Below are positions 44,833-56,389 of a stretch of DNA of 64,000 bases, piece after piece (position 1 is the first letter of the stretch; the number at the start of each line of letters is the position of its first letter). Location of the stretch: NCBI GenBank assembly GCA_022414725.1, contig CM039463.1, forward strand, positions 90,274,227 through 90,338,226, written 5' to 3'. Position numbers and translations under genes: made by a program. Origin of the DNA: Microglena sp. YARC (taxonomy: Eukaryota; Chlorophyta; Chlorophyceae; Chlamydomonadales; Chlamydomonadaceae). A model generated the notes under the pieces. That model saw only the letters and a list, made by a program, of their open reading frames with translations. It was not told the origin of the DNA and did no database searches.

Positions 44833-45517
44833 AAAACACGCCTCGCTCTCTTTTTGTAAGGCTTACTGTAGCTGCCAAATAAGCGCATGCGTGCGCGTGC
44901 GTTGCCATGACACAACAAAATATCGTGGAAATATCTCAAACATCCGGCCATTTTTCTGAAGGACAAATGATAGTTGGCAGGTGTCCTCCACAAATTAAAG
45001 GATTGATATTGTTACTCAACTAAAGAACTACTGGCTACTGTCCCCTTCTGGGTTACAGTCTCAGCAAAATCAATGCCGATACCGCGCAGCGCCGGAGCAG
45101 CTGGAAAAATATGGCCAGTTGACAGGTGTCCTCCATAATACCGGAAGATATCGGGTTTGGGGAGGGTTGACTTGGCGGGAAACAGAAGAGTCTTGACAAC
45201 TGTATGAAAATTGAGAAAACCCACAAAACCAAAGAATCAATGATAAGAGCATTCTCTATAACAACCTAATATATATCGGATAAAAATGCCGGATGTTTTT
45301 TTGTTGGAGGGGTGGGGTGGGTGCCTGGGGTGGGTGGGGGGGCAAGAATAAAGTTGTCCGACCGCATGTTCGGAAGTTGTTATTTTCACCTCTGCCCCCC
45401 CCCCTCACCTGCCCCCCCCCCCCCCCCCCCCCCTGCCCCTTGAGGCTTCATATTTGGACACCCAGACACCGGTGCAGGTGCAGTGATTATTTTGATACTG
45501 TAAATATGTCATATACC

Positions 45518-45725
45518 TAGGGAACGGCAAATCGTATGATGCTGACCAAAGACGAGTATGATATCATATGATATCATGCAAAAACCATATGATTTAATAT
45601 CATATGATATGATGCCCCAGGCCAAAGTTACGTAGTCAGACCGCCGGCATCATATGATATCATATGATATCATATGATATCGTATGATGACATGATATCA
45701 TATGATATCATATTGCCTTTCCCTA
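45518..45725. mobile_element. hAT-like MITE with ATATGATATC palindromes
   Basis: A 208-bp element with 13-bp inverted ends TAGGGAACGGCAA / TTGCCTTTCCCTA (one mismatch) and 8-bp target duplications CATATACC (45510-45517, 45726-45733). The empty site is in copy I at about 17627. The interior is mostly repeats of CATATGATAT, able to form cruciforms. Confidence 0.9.
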
Positions 45726-45915
45726 CATATACCGGTATTTGTTAGGGCAATTCGTGGCTGGTGGCTAGTGCTGTCGACCTGTCCATGAGCACGGGTGCGC
45801 CCACGAACAGACTCGGAGCTGAGTCAGAATCCTCAAAAGCCTTAGCAGCGACTTCGGAGATGACGGGAAGAAGATCGGGTGGGCGAGAGGCAGACCAGGA
45901 ATCCAGGATTCCCTA

Positions 45916-46419
45916 CTAAACCACAGCGCAAAGGGCTAGCAAAGCAAGAAATTCGGGACCTCCAGGCCCTTCCCTTGCGACCTTGACCGATCTTGACCGA
46001 CCTTGACCCGCCTTGACCTCCAAACATGACAACAAGCCAACCAGCCCGAAACGAGCAGGCTGTATCCTCCTGGAAACCTCATATTTTGTTGTCGAAAGGA
46101 CAGCCTTAATATGAAGCAATATAAGCATATCGCCCACCCCCTCCTGTGCACGTCGCTGTAGCCTCTCAGTCAGCGCCTCTTCAAGCGTTTCGTACTTTCC
46201 GAAGCTCGTTGGAGCATCTTGGTGTTCGGAGTGCGGCATCGGTCGCTTCTTACGCGCGAAAGCTACACCCCTCACTCCGCATACACGGGGACAGCTCCCT
46301 ACAGCTGCGTGCGAGGCGGGCTTGATTAGTTGGCCATGAGTAAGTATGCAGCGAGCATCCGCAGCTATGCGTAATATTTCGAGTGTGGACTCAGCGAGGC
46401 CTGAGTGGACGCAAAGCAC
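45916..46419 (-). CDS. Unrecognised open frame
   Basis: 167 codons containing ESTLEILRIAADARCILTHG and ETLEEALTERLQRRAQEG. The start is near a possible acceptor (CCACTCAG), so it could be an exon of an unknown gene. No domain is recognised, no paralogue is in the window, and it may be chance in GC-rich DNA. Confidence 0.25.
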   Translation of the reverse strand: MLCVHSGLAESTLEILRIAADARCILTHGQLIKPASHAAVGSCPRVCGVRGVAFARKKRPMPHSEHQDAPTSFGKYETLEEALTERLQRRAQEGVGDMLILLHIKAVLSTTKYEVSRRIQPARFGLVGLLSCLEVKAGQGRSRSVKVAREGPGGPEFLALLALCAVV

Positions 46420-47257
46420 GACAGGACAGGTGTGCCCCTCTTTGGACTGGTGCCTCTTTAATTCGGTGGGTTGTGGGAGGGGGAGGAGGAGGGGAGGACA
46501 TACAATAGCTGTTCTAAAGAACAGGTACCTTGCAGCATGTGCTTACAGCAGCTCACCTCATCGAAACAGTTTGTGCACTCAATACCACACAGCAAAGAGC
46601 GAAGGCATGTAAAAGCAGCCACGCTGTGTGAGCTCACACCTGAATGTCAACCTCTCCTGCTCAAGCATCAAGGCAGGTTGCGGCAGGTGATGGAGAGGCC
46701 ATTTGTAGAGGGCAAGAGCCACCATGGTGGGCAAGAGCCCCCATGTCTATGCAGCTATCCGTTTGTGTATTTCTGTCTATTACCCTTCTGACTTTCCCCA
46801 GCTGCTGCACCCCTCAAGGCGTTATCTGTTTTTTATCTATCACCCTTCCCCCAGCTATGAGGTTATAAACCCCACCTTCAGTCACCCTTGGGACTGCCTA
46901 GCCTATCAGCAAGAACAAAAGCGGCCCATCAAGGCATCATCGAGATAGAACTCTTGACCAACAACCACTACAATAGTCCGCTTCGCAGCGGCGAGGGGTT
47001 GGGTGGGAGGGTATGGTTTATGGGGGGCTGTAGACTGTAAGATTGTACTGGGCTGTGCGGAGTGTTCTGCGGAGATTAATGCATGGTAGGAGCTACGGTC
47101 GTGGAATGCTACAATAGCATGGAATATACTACAACATCAGGCATGCATGCAGGCATCATCAAGATAGAACTCTTGACCAACAACCACCAAACCCCGTGTT
47201 TAATCGTAGGCGATACCTTCCTGACCCTTACCCTTATCCTCCCTGGCTATCCGTTGC

Positions 47258-47412
47258 CTATCACAAGCCTTGCATGTCTCTTTTTTGTGTTAAAGTCCAG
47301 GCGGCCACCATGAAAATGTCGTCATCATCATCATCATCATCATCACATTTGGAGTCCAGTGGGCCACCAGGAAAATGTAACCATTATCATCATCATCATC
47401 ATCATCATTATC
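47258..47412 (+). mobile_element. Short retroposons with (CAT)n tails
   Basis: Two adjacent pieces read GGCCACCATGAAAATGTCG and GGGCCACCAGGAAAATGTAA, each running into (CAT)n. A reverse-complement relative lies at 50647-50705 next to (ATG)n. Confidence 0.6.
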
Positions 47413-47927
47413 AGCTTTCCAGCACTGTTGAAATATAGGGAGCTGCCTAGAAGCTGCCGCACATTGCCAAAATAGAAGCAATAGGCCGTGTGTCCAGTTT
47501 GGTCTGTATGAAGTAGCTACACTCAGTCCATGCGACTAAGGAGGGCACTGCGCACTTCTTCGTTGAATGCCAAGTCATATGCCGTGTCTCCATCCTGCAA
47601 GGCATCATGCAGAACTCATTGAGGGACTGATTATTATTTGAGGAGCAGGGACTTATTTTAATTTGAGCACGAGGAACTGATTATTATTTGAGCAGGAGGG
47701 ACCAACATAACCACCAGGGTACTTACAGGAACATGGGTTGTTGGAAGGATTCATTGAAATTCTGTAGTGCATATTAACGTGACTTGCCTTATATGCATAA
47801 ACGACTCCGACAGTTTGTCCTGCCCTAGGGTGTTCGGTTGAAGAGTGAGGCTTTCAGTTTTTTTGTTTCGTCACACTCAATAGGAACAAGCAATCATGCA
47901 TTTCGATATAGGGTTCCATAACCAGTG

Positions 47928-48119
47928 ATTCAATCCCCCGCACTCAGGTCAAACAAGTACAATCGGGCGCCTCACATCCAATCCCCCGCACTCAGGTCAA
48001 ACAAGTGCAATTGGTCGCCTCATATTCAATCCCCCGCACTCAGGTCAAGCAAGTACAATCAGGCGCCTCACATTCAATCCCCCGCACTCAGGTCAAACAA
48101 GTACAATCGAGCGCCTCAC
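47928..48119 (-). repeat. Tandem array of exon-adjacent donor sites (about 46 bp x 4)
   Basis: Four units of GCGCCTCACATTCAATCCCC plus CGCACTCAGGTCAAACAAGT. On the minus strand each begins with a GTGAGGCGC donor. It abuts exon 48120-48210, exactly as the array at 18537-18821 abuts its exon. Confidence 0.85.
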
Positions 48120-48210
48120 ATTTGTAATGGCTTCGATGTTGGCCCCGTTGTCCAGCAATGCATCCAAGACATCCACATACCCATAGCGAGCCGCATAATG
48201 TAGGGGAGTG
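48120..48210 (-). pseudogene. Ankyrin gene III, exon truncated at its 5' side
   Basis: TPLHYAARYGYVDVLDALLD then NGANIEAITN with a GTGAGG donor. The acceptor and first codons are replaced by a (TATG)n microsatellite. From 48211 to 48586 I see no coding sequence. Confidence 0.65.
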
Positions 48211-48586
48211 TATGTGTATGTATGTATGTGCCTATGTTACAGTCCAGGGATAGGCCAAATAGGCTAAAGGGACTTGCTCAACTGTGATAGAAAGGGCTTA
48301 AAAAGAAAAAGCACTTATGAACTGAACCCCAAACAATCGTTTTACCAACAGGGGCCCTGAGTTCGTGTTACAGTGATCATTTAATTATACAATTTAATTA
48401 AATCATCATCTCATCTGGGATGATATTACATTTGTGTGATTCTTCTTATGGCAGGTCACACCATGTAGAGCCTCACTACACAGATATATATACACGGCTG
48501 TAGCTCTGCAGCCACCAACCAACCAATCCAAGCTGAGCCCCCTCAGCCACCAACTAACCAACCAATGCTAGAAGCCAGCCTCTCAC

Positions 48587-48691
48587 ATAATAATTAATGG
48601 CTGATACGTTGGCTCCCCCGTCCAGCAGTGCATTCAAGGCGTCCACACTCCCAGTTAAGGTCGCCGCATAATGAAGGGGAGTCTCGCCATC
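48587..48691 (-). CDS. Ankyrin gene III, exon (repeat [14 protein letters not shown])
   Basis: A 105-nt phase-0 exon, core [28 protein letters not shown] donor, ACTCATCAG acceptor. Same type as 10801-10905. Confidence 0.78.
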
Positions 48692-48769
48692 CTGATGAGT
48701 CAGCAGTGGTATGAGAGCATGTGAGCTGGTAGTTGTCACTGAGTTGCTACTACACTTAAGTGACGCACG

Positions 48770-49321
48770 CTTTATAACAACTAGTGCACTGCTAACAAAG
48801 GCACTCTTGCGGGTGTGAACTACTAGACACTGTTACAACAACTAGTGCACTGCTAACAAAGGCACTCTTGCGGGTGTGAACTACTAGACACTGTTACAAC
48901 AACTAGTGCACTGCTAACAAAGGCACTCTTGCGGGTGTGAACTACTAGACACTGTTACAACAACTAGTGCACTGCTAACAAAGGCACTCTTGCGGGTGTG
49001 AACTACTAGACACTGTTACAACAACTAGTGCACTGCTAACAAAGGCACTCTTGCGGGTGTGAACTACTAGACACTGTTACAACAACTAGTGCACTGCTAA
49101 CAAAGGCACTCTTGCGGGTGTGAACTACTAGGCACTGTTACAACAACTAGTGCACTGCTAACAAAGGCACTCTTGCGGGTGTGAACTACTAGGCACTGTT
49201 ACAACAACTAGTGCACTGCTAACAAAGGCACTCTTGCGGGTGTGAACTACTAGGCACTGTTACAACAACTAGTGCACTGCTAACAAAGGCACTCTTGCGG
49301 GTGTGAACTACTAGACACTGC
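48770..49321. repeat. 61-bp minisatellite, nine copies
   Basis: The block CTAGTGCACTGCTAACAAAG recurs every 61 bases from 48781 to 49269. Copies differ mainly by CTAGACAC versus CTAGGCAC; copies six to eight carry the G, consistent with recent block duplication. It lies in an ankyrin intron whose single-copy form exists at 11000-11060. Confidence 0.97.
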
Positions 49322-49627
49322 TTGTGCAAGCAGGTATTCATAAGCACATTTCTGTACACATTTGGGTTTGTGCAAGCAGGTATTCCTATACACATCTGTA
49401 TACCGTACACATGTGGGTGCCTGGTGTTGAATGCATACACCACTACTAGTCGGTTTGTACTGCGCTAGGGTTTAGGGTTAGGGAGAGTGGAGTTTTTGGT
49501 GTTTGCTTATTGTGGCGGATGAATAAACTGTCTAGGGACAATGATGCGTTCGGGTCAAGGGTTAGGTATTTTATTATCCATTCTTTCCCCACACACGTAG
49601 GTCAAGCAAGTGTAATATGTGGCTCAC

Positions 49628-49726
49628 TTCATCTACGGCTTCAGTGTCGGCCCCCCTGTCCAATAACGCATGTATGGCATCCACCTGGTCATTGCGGACA
49701 GCAAGATGGAGGGGAGTCGTATCATC
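49628..49726 (-). CDS. Ankyrin gene III, exon (repeat DDTTPLHLAVRND)
   Basis: A 99-nt phase-0 exon, core QVDAIHALLDRGADTEAVDE, acceptor CTCATCAG, donor GTGAGCC. Same type as 11305-11403. Confidence 0.78.
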
Positions 49727-49730
49727 CTGA

Positions 49731-49892
49731 TGAGTAGGTTGTGGTATGAGAGCAAGTGAGCTGGCAGTTAGGTGTAGGTTGTGGTATGAGAGCAAGTGAG
49801 CTGGCAGTTAGGAATAGGTTGTGGTATGAGAGCTAGTGAGCTGGCAGTTAGGAGTAGGTTGTGGTATGAGAGCAAGTGAGCTGGCAGTTATG
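49731..49892. repeat. 40-bp minisatellite, four copies
   Basis: Repeats of the intron 3' region TAGGTTGTGGTATGAGAGC plus AGTGAGCTGGCAGTTAGG, immediately upstream of the acceptor of exon 49628-49726. This multiplies the sequence where the branch point should lie. Confidence 0.9.
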
Positions 49893-50269
49893 AGTTATTA
49901 AGTACTGAATGTCAACTTCACTGAATTCACGCATTTTACAGTAACAATAAACAATGCTTACAAAGGCAACAACAACAACAACAACACTGATTACTAAGGC
50001 ATGTTTGTGAGAACTATTCTCCGGTGTTTGTTCAAGCATGTGTTTCTACACACAATGGTGAATATGGTTCATGCATACGTTAACACAGTACACATCAGTG
50101 CTTACGGCCCTTGGTTTTAGCGATGGGGAGTGCAGTTTTAAGAACCGTATTCGGTTGTGGTGGCTGAACACACTGACTAAGATAGGGGCAAGCATGCGTT
50201 CGGTCCAAAGGTTATTCTGTGATCCATCCTCCCCCGAGTGAGGTAAATAACATGTAATGGGCAACTCAC

Positions 50270-50380
50270 GCTATAAAAGGCTGTAGCTGTGGCAGATATG
50301 TTGGCTCCCATGTCCAGCAACGCATCCAAGGTGTCTACATTCCCAGTGTAGGCCGCCATATGGATGGGAGTCCAACCAAG
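50270..50380 (-). CDS. Ankyrin gene III, exon (repeat LGWTPIHMAAYTG)
   Basis: 111-nt phase-0 exon, core NVDTLDALLDMGANISATA plus the AFYS tail, almost identical to 12101-12211. Confidence 0.8.
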
Positions 50381-50594
50381 CTGAGGAGTAAGCAGTGGTA
50401 TGAGAGCATGCGAGCTGTTAGTCGCTACTAAATTGCTAATGCACAAGGAATTGTATTCACAACAGCAACAATACCACTTATTACAAATGCACGCTTGCAA
50501 GTGTGAACAACTCTCCATTGTTTGTGCAAGCTAGGGTTTAGGGTTTAGCCCTGGTTTGTGGTTAGCCCTAAACTCCGAACCCAACAAGTGTTTC

Positions 50595-50705
50595 TACACT
50601 TCCATCTGCCAACACATGCAAGGCATCCACATGCCCATAGCGAGCCACATCATGATGATGATGATGATTACATTTTCCTGGTGCCCTACTGAACTCCAAA
50701 CGTGC
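50595..50705 (-). pseudogene. Ankyrin exon stub interrupted by an (ATG)n-tailed retroposon
   Basis: A broken-exon relative (compare 12471-12543) is cut at about 50650, where (ATG)n and a reverse-complement copy of the CCACCAGGAAAATGTAA retroposon begin. Confidence 0.55.
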
Positions 50706-50871
50706 CCTCGGCTTGACGGAGTCAAGGGGGACTTATGAACATCATGCACAAAGAAGAAAAGAAAAATAAATAATTTGATGTGCCATTCTGATCATGGAGG
50801 ATCATCGCGAGGAGTCAGCAGTGATATGAAAGCATGTGAGCAGGTATTAGGGATTCTGAAGTCAAGGTGAG

Positions 50872-51067
50872 GCAAGGCATACAGATGTAAGCGGGGACTG
50901 GGGGCAAGGCATACAGATGTAAGCGGGGACTGGGGGCAAGGCATACAGATGTAAGCGGGGACTGGGGCAAGGCATACAGATGTAAGCGGGGACTGGGGGC
51001 AAGGCATACAGATGTAAGCGGGGACTGGGGGCAAGGCATACAGATGTAAGCGGAGACTGGGGGCAAG
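50872..51067. repeat. 31-32-bp minisatellite, six copies
   Basis: Unit GGCAAGGCATACAGATGTAA plus GCGGGGACTGGG, replacing the ankyrin exon that should lie here. On both sides remain intron 3' ends with non-AG acceptors (CGC near 50808, CAC near 51088). Confidence 0.92.
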
Positions 51068-51537
51068 GCAGCTGATCGCTCACCATCGTGAGGAGTAAGC
51101 AGTGATATGAAAGCATGTGAGCTGGTGGTTGTCACTGACTCTGTTCTGCAATCAAATAACACAGTTTACAACAACAACTAGCTACACATGCATTCAAGGC
51201 GTTCACATGCCTGCTGCAAACCACTAGGTGAAGAGGGGACCTATGGGAGCCGCTTAACCCGAGACCCTGAGGCCTGAGCGTCTAATAAGGCTGCACTGTT
51301 GTGTGGCGCTGCATCACACCACTCACACAAACACACATACACGCACACACCCATCCCCCCCCACACCAGCAAAACCCATGCACACACCCAACCAGTCCCA
51401 CATACCCATCCACCCACTAAAAATGCCCACCCACTCACCCACCTACCCTCGCGCCCCCCCATCCCCCACCCACTCAACCACCCAAGCACACCCACCAGCA
51501 CCACCCACCCACCCACAGGTAGAAATGTGCAACCTAC

Positions 51538-51630
51538 ATCCTCAATGGTATTGCTGATGTCGGCTCCTCCATCCAAGAGCGCATTCATACATGCCACATT
51601 TACTGCATGCTTCAGAAGGTAACTCTCACC
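51538..51630 (-). CDS. Ankyrin gene III, first ankyrin exon
   Basis: A 93-nt phase-0 exon, GESYLLKHAVNVACMNALLD then GGADISNTIED, with CTGCAG acceptor and GTAGGT donor. It is two residues shorter than its relatives. Downstream, 51300-51535 is a CACCCA-rich low-complexity tract inside the intron. Confidence 0.7.
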
Positions 51631-52155
51631 CTGCAGGAGCGCAGTGGAATGAGAGGTCATAGTTGGACAAGGTGTTATTAGCAAGACACTCTTAACGGTA
51701 AATGTACAGTGATTGAGGCTAATGGCATGGCATGACATATGTAATTTATTAATCAGAGGAACGATAACAAAAGCAAGACAACAACAACAACAAGAAGCAA
51801 CAAGCAACAACACGGATTGCACCAAATATGGATACTTGCATTACGTTCAAAGGGAACGTCTTGCTGATGGCAGTACACACACACCAATCAGACAGCATAC
51901 AAACATGTCAGGAGTGCAGATACTTGATGCATGGCCTTCATGCCCCCCACCCACCCCACCCCTAATTTTAAATGCCGCAATTTAGCACCAACATACACAT
52001 GATACGAATAAAAATCTCAATTTCCAATACTGGCTTAACCAAACTAGACCACTACTTCAGAGGCTGAAAGTGTTCCCTCTAATTCACTGACAATCTTACC
52101 GGGCATGCTTCAGCAACTTCCGGTCCAGCCGCAGGAGGTGGTCATGCAAATGTTT

Positions 52156-52186
<31 letters not shown>

Positions 52187-52512
52187 TCAGATAGGAGGAT
52201 CAGTTGCAGGGTTCTGTTTGTTGACAGCCAGCTTTGAAACAGCCCACGCCGTAGACATCATTTTTTGCACGAAGGATTTTCGCGAAGTGTGGGTCTCCAT
52301 GTGGTAGTCCTAGACTCAATGATTTTATGTGATCGCCGGAGTACATACCGAGGGGGAGGTACACACTATAAGAGCAGGTGGTGATCAAGGTGGGAGGACG
52401 GCAAGACAGCAAATGAATGTATCCTATCTCTGGCTGACCGCAGAAGTAAACCTGATCTATGGAGGCGAGTACAAGATAGAAACATCCTAATGGTTACTGC
52501 ATCTGTCCTCAC

Positions 52513-52666
52513 CTGCAGAGGGCACAGGTGGGGGAGTTGCAGATGACGAGATGGGAGCTGGAGGGGAGGGGACATTGGTGGGGAGTAAGAGGGAGGGGGG
52601 GGGGGGGGGGGGGGGGGGGGTTGTTCGGTGAGTTCGTTGGGGCCTTGGGGAGGGAAGTGAAGGCAG
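52513..52666 (-). pseudogene. Ankyrin gene III, proline-rich exon with frame break
   Basis: Acceptor TTTTACAG and donor GTGAGG are intact. The exon is 154 nt, so with the carried base it is not a multiple of three. The defect maps to a run of 26 C (52595-52620). This could be a genuine slip or a homopolymer sequencing error. After the run the conserved PLQLPSRHLQLP is present. Confidence 0.5.
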
Positions 52667-52961
52667 CTGTAAAACACATTTCATACCCATATTGTTGTAG
52701 CTACTTATTCCGATGCCTAACTGAAGGGAGAGTGAGTGAGTGAGTAATACTTAATCATACAAGCTGGTGCAAACAACACAAGAAGATCCTACAGAACAAT
52801 ACTCCACCCATTAATTCGGTACATTCTCATGGGTGTGATCGCCTGACACGTGCACGTGATCGTTGCACTTCATTCACCGCATGCCAGCGATGGACTATAA
52901 AAGACCAACGATTCTCCAACATAACTGTGTATCCGCCTGCACCAGTCTATAAAGCACTTAC

Positions 52962-53022
52962 CTGCCGCAAGAAGTGTAGCATGTGCGGCCAGAATGGCCA
53001 AGATCATTCGTATCCACACCAT
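52962..53022 (-). CDS. Ankyrin gene III, signal-peptide exon
   Basis: 61 nt from ATG to GTAAGTGC, encoding MVWIRMILAILAAHATLLAA. It keeps hydrophobicity and phase relative to copy I with several replacements. Confidence 0.55.
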
Positions 53023-53084
53023 TATGCCAGTAGCTGCTTGGTGCGAGATTTTTCCTGGACTCAGTGAGCTCCTTCATGTGGTAA

Positions 53085-53170
53085 ATAATGGCAATTTGAA
53101 CTTGGAACTTGACCTTTGTTACATATGTACATAACTTCTGTCAGCAATTTGGCTGCTCGCCGTCTTCGGT
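53085..53170 (-). mobile_element. Stem-loop retroposon copy, disrupted
   Basis: Ortholog of 14838-14922. The second hairpin is broken by a duplicated TCTTCGGTAAGCACCATTAT segment. Confidence 0.65.
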
Positions 53171-54009
53171 AAGCACCATTATATCTTCGGTAAGCACCAT
53201 TATAACTCGGAAAATGTACCGGTAAGCGCAAACAAATCACTTTTTTCTTTCGTTGGAAATAATACACAATAATGGCTATACAGTGATGGTGGCTGGGCTA
53301 CAATGCAAAATCTGGTCAGACGTGAATACACGACATACCGGTATTTAAATTGACATTCACACATATTTCCGTGGTCATAGTGGATCGATCTCTCGCACGT
53401 TCCATTTATGTAACATTTTATGTAACTTACAATATTGTGCTAAATTGAATTTGTTGTTGCTGAGACTATAGGGTGGTCGGACTGATTCATCGAAGTGCCT
53501 CATAATAAGTCCTCGAGTTATTAATCTGTGCTGATGTATCAAAAATGCACACCTGTCCTGAGGACGGACGGAGCTAGAATAAATGCAACAGCTGCCAGCT
53601 GGAAAATTGTCTTAGTGGGTTTCTGTCAATCGGGAAGTTGTCGAGGCCAAGAGCTGCAACGCGTGGATGAAGGTTCTCTTAGTCCGTTATAAACCTAATT
53701 AAATAACATGAATATAGTTTATATAGTATAGCTAGCCTGGTCCCGTGGTAATATTTGTTACCGGCAGCAATCCTCCGGTAGCTTAGGTCACCAGACGGCC
53801 ATTCCAAAGAGCACAGGTCCATCCCGTCCTTATATACCGGTAGATTTCTACCGGTAGTAAGGTGGTAACATATGTCTGTTTACAAGAGCAGTCCAGTGTA
53901 GCAGGATAGCCTGCTACTAGTCTATCTTGACATTTTGGGTCTGCCTTATCGATATGTCCCATCTTTCTGGTTCCGTTACATGCAGGGGGATACCGGTACT
54001 TCATCGAAT

Positions 54010-54155
54010 AACGGTGGTTGAGAGTTTGGTTTGTTTGTCCTCGACACACCCCTGATGAAATGTTTTTTTTGCTTTGTGGGCGCTTTTTCTTTTTGTTTAA
54101 AGCACAGAGTCTCATACACCCTCGCGGTGTCAAGTAGACTTTAACATGTCATGTA
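54010..54155 (+). mobile_element. Retroposon with (TAATG)n tail, short copy
   Basis: 146 bp flanked by 7-bp duplications ATCGAAT (54003-54009, 54156-54162). Copy II has the empty site at about 44030-44050. It matches the 3' part of 16830-17200, so it is 5'-truncated. Confidence 0.85.
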
Positions 54156-54368
54156 ATCGAATGGCATCGATTAATTAAGATTCGTTCAAAACGTACAGGG
54201 TGTGATGACAATAACGAACACCCATTGAACTGGTCCCCATTTCCCATCGAATATTATTTTCGAATAAAATTCCCCATTCAATAGCTCTTGTGGGTGGTCC
54301 CACTTTCCGGAAAGAACTTTGGATATGCGACACGATCATGCTCGATAACAGCACCAACAGGTGGATAT

Positions 54369-54525
54369 CAGGGTTGTTCTGGACGCTGCGTCCTCCGTCG
54401 TCGCAGGCGGAACGTCAGAGGGTCCGTTGCGTCCTGAGACGACGCAACGTGGGGAGGGTCCCCCGCCGGGGGGGCCGTACTCCGTAGGTGACACGATCAT
54501 GCTCGATATCAGCACCAACAGGTGG
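54369..54525. other. GC-rich insertion with flanking 40-bp duplication in copy III
   Basis: About 115 GC-rich bases interrupt the ACCAACAGGTGGATA block, and the preceding CACGATCATGCTCGATA...GGTGGATA segment is repeated after it. Copies I and II have the segment once. Source unknown. Confidence 0.6.
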
Positions 54526-55270
54526 ATAGGTAGATATACGACACATAGCTGGTAAATGCAGTTCAGACTGCTGGTGTGTCTGATGGTTATGGCAGAGGGC
54601 ATTACACCCTTGGCAAATAGGGTGGATTAACGCCCTCGAGCAGTAGGAAGGGGAAGCAGCGCATCCGAGATCTAGCTTCCTGGGGGGAGTACTGATAAAA
54701 TAAATCAAACATTGATTCAATACCATTGTGCACCGTTCCGAAACACCACTCCTTGCTACTCACTTTCCGAGTTACGCTTCGTATGAATCCACGCAGCCAA
54801 GCAAGACGATACAATAATGCCGACTTCCGAGATGATAGAAGTTATAAATGCATTTAAACGCCTCGCTCTCTTTTTGTAAGGCTTACTGTAGCTGTCAAAA
54901 ATATCAAAATATGCGTGCGCGTGCGTTGCCATGTCAAAACAAATGATACTTGACAGGTGTCTTCATAAAAAAGAAAGAAATATATATTGTTACATACTCA
55001 GCAAAAATCAATGCCGAGACCGTACATATAGCGCCGGAGTAGCTAAAAAATGATAGTTGACAGGTGTCCTCAATTCCTCCAAAGCACTGTAAGACTTTGG
55101 TTTTGACTTGATGGGAAACAGATGATTCTTGAAAACCGTAAGGAAATTGAGATAAACCACTGTAATCTGCCTTATATTGTCCTCCACAAAAATTTGGTTT
55201 CGGACCCACAAAATCAAAGAATACATGATAAGAGCATCCGCGAGAACACCCTGATATATAGATCGGATAA

Positions 55271-56389
55271 AATTGATGGATGTTTTAGGGAGAGATTATC
55301 GTGAATATAAAACCACTTTTTACCGCCCCTCCATGGGTAGCGACTTCGGGTGCGTAAATCGGGCGAGCAAAACGGAGGGGCTTTTGGCCCTAAGAGTTCA
55401 CCCGATATAGTGATACCACCTCACGCCAGCTTTCTCATTCTCATTTATAGTAGCAGTCACATGACGCCAGGGAATTATCAGCGATGGATCACAAACCGGT
55501 AATGATCTAGTAAGAATAAAAAATACAGACGATGATTTAAATGCTTATCGACGACAAGTGGCTCACATACATATATTGATAGGACATCATAAATACATAT
55601 GAGTATGACGTGTCTCACATTGAATACATGCATGGCAAATCATACCCTGGGCTATGACAATAATCATACCCACAGGTATCAAGGTATGACACAAGTCCCC
55701 CCCATAGCTATGATACGAATCATATCTATGGGCATGACGTGAGTCTCATACTGAATACGGGCACGACAAACCTACCCTACCCTATTATAACCCATACCCT
55801 ACCTCCCACCCTACCCTACCCTACTTCCTACCCCAAACCCCGTAACCACCCCCCCTACCGTATCCTCCCTACCCTACTCCCTACCCGCTACCCGCCGCTA
55901 CCCCCCTGTCCCCTACCCTACCCCCTCCCGTCGCCGTTGCCTTCCACAACTGCTGGCAGCTCTATCAAGCCAACACTCTATATACCTGCCAGCTGTGCCC
56001 CCCCCCCCCAAAAAAACTTTGGAGGCCTACTACTTTTACTACTTGGCCAAATTGAGAAATAAGACCAGATTCTTGATGCTCTGGACGAGCTCTATACAAT
56101 TGGATTCTGGGATCTTTTGGTTTGAAGCCCCCCCCCCCAATCTGAGTTTGAAACTTGAAACACAATGTGTTGAAAAGCCCTGCTTTGAGCCGCAAGGGCT
56201 GTACAGAAGTGATAGACCTGGTCCTAGATCAGACACGAGCATCGAACACCGTAGCTTTGGCTGGCTTTTGGTCCGATCCACCCGCGTTACGTTTTAGTGG
56301 CTCCACGTCTCTCTCGTCATAACAACCTGACGCTGGTGCGCCTTGCCATTTCTTGCGCGCTAATTCAGACAACATCCCCCTTCCGCACC
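55271..56389. other. Upstream region of hslU
   Basis: No gene recognised. 55780-55960 is (CCCTA)-rich pyrimidine sequence, and CATACC/GGTATG-type short repeats lie at 55560-55760. No convincing core promoter element is seen. Confidence 0.4.

Larger units (their letters stand above)
43907..45770 (-). other. 5' flank of ankyrin gene copy II, right part
   Basis: Resumes the paralogy interrupted by the copia element, matching 15577-17640. Contains the 3' SINE fragment at 44098-44148 and a conserved segment 44545-44600 ending in a GTGAGT donor on the minus strand, possibly an upstream non-coding exon. Poly-C lies at 45404-45433. Confidence 0.55.
45771..47927. other. Spacer between copies II and III
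   Basis: Mostly without recognisable genes. Direct repeats of about 35 bp with ATAGAACTCTTGACCAACAA occur at 46945 and 47165. Short repeats around GGACTGATTATTATTTGAG are at 47622-47700. One long minus-strand frame is listed separately. Confidence 0.4.
51712..55270 (-). other. 5' flank of ankyrin gene copy III
   Basis: Paralogue of the flanks of copies I and II, including poly-G at 52157-52183, the CCCGGTAAGAT donor-like site near 52093, the 5' exons, and the CCATGTCAAAACAAATGATA block near 54930. Otherwise non-coding. Confidence 0.55.
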
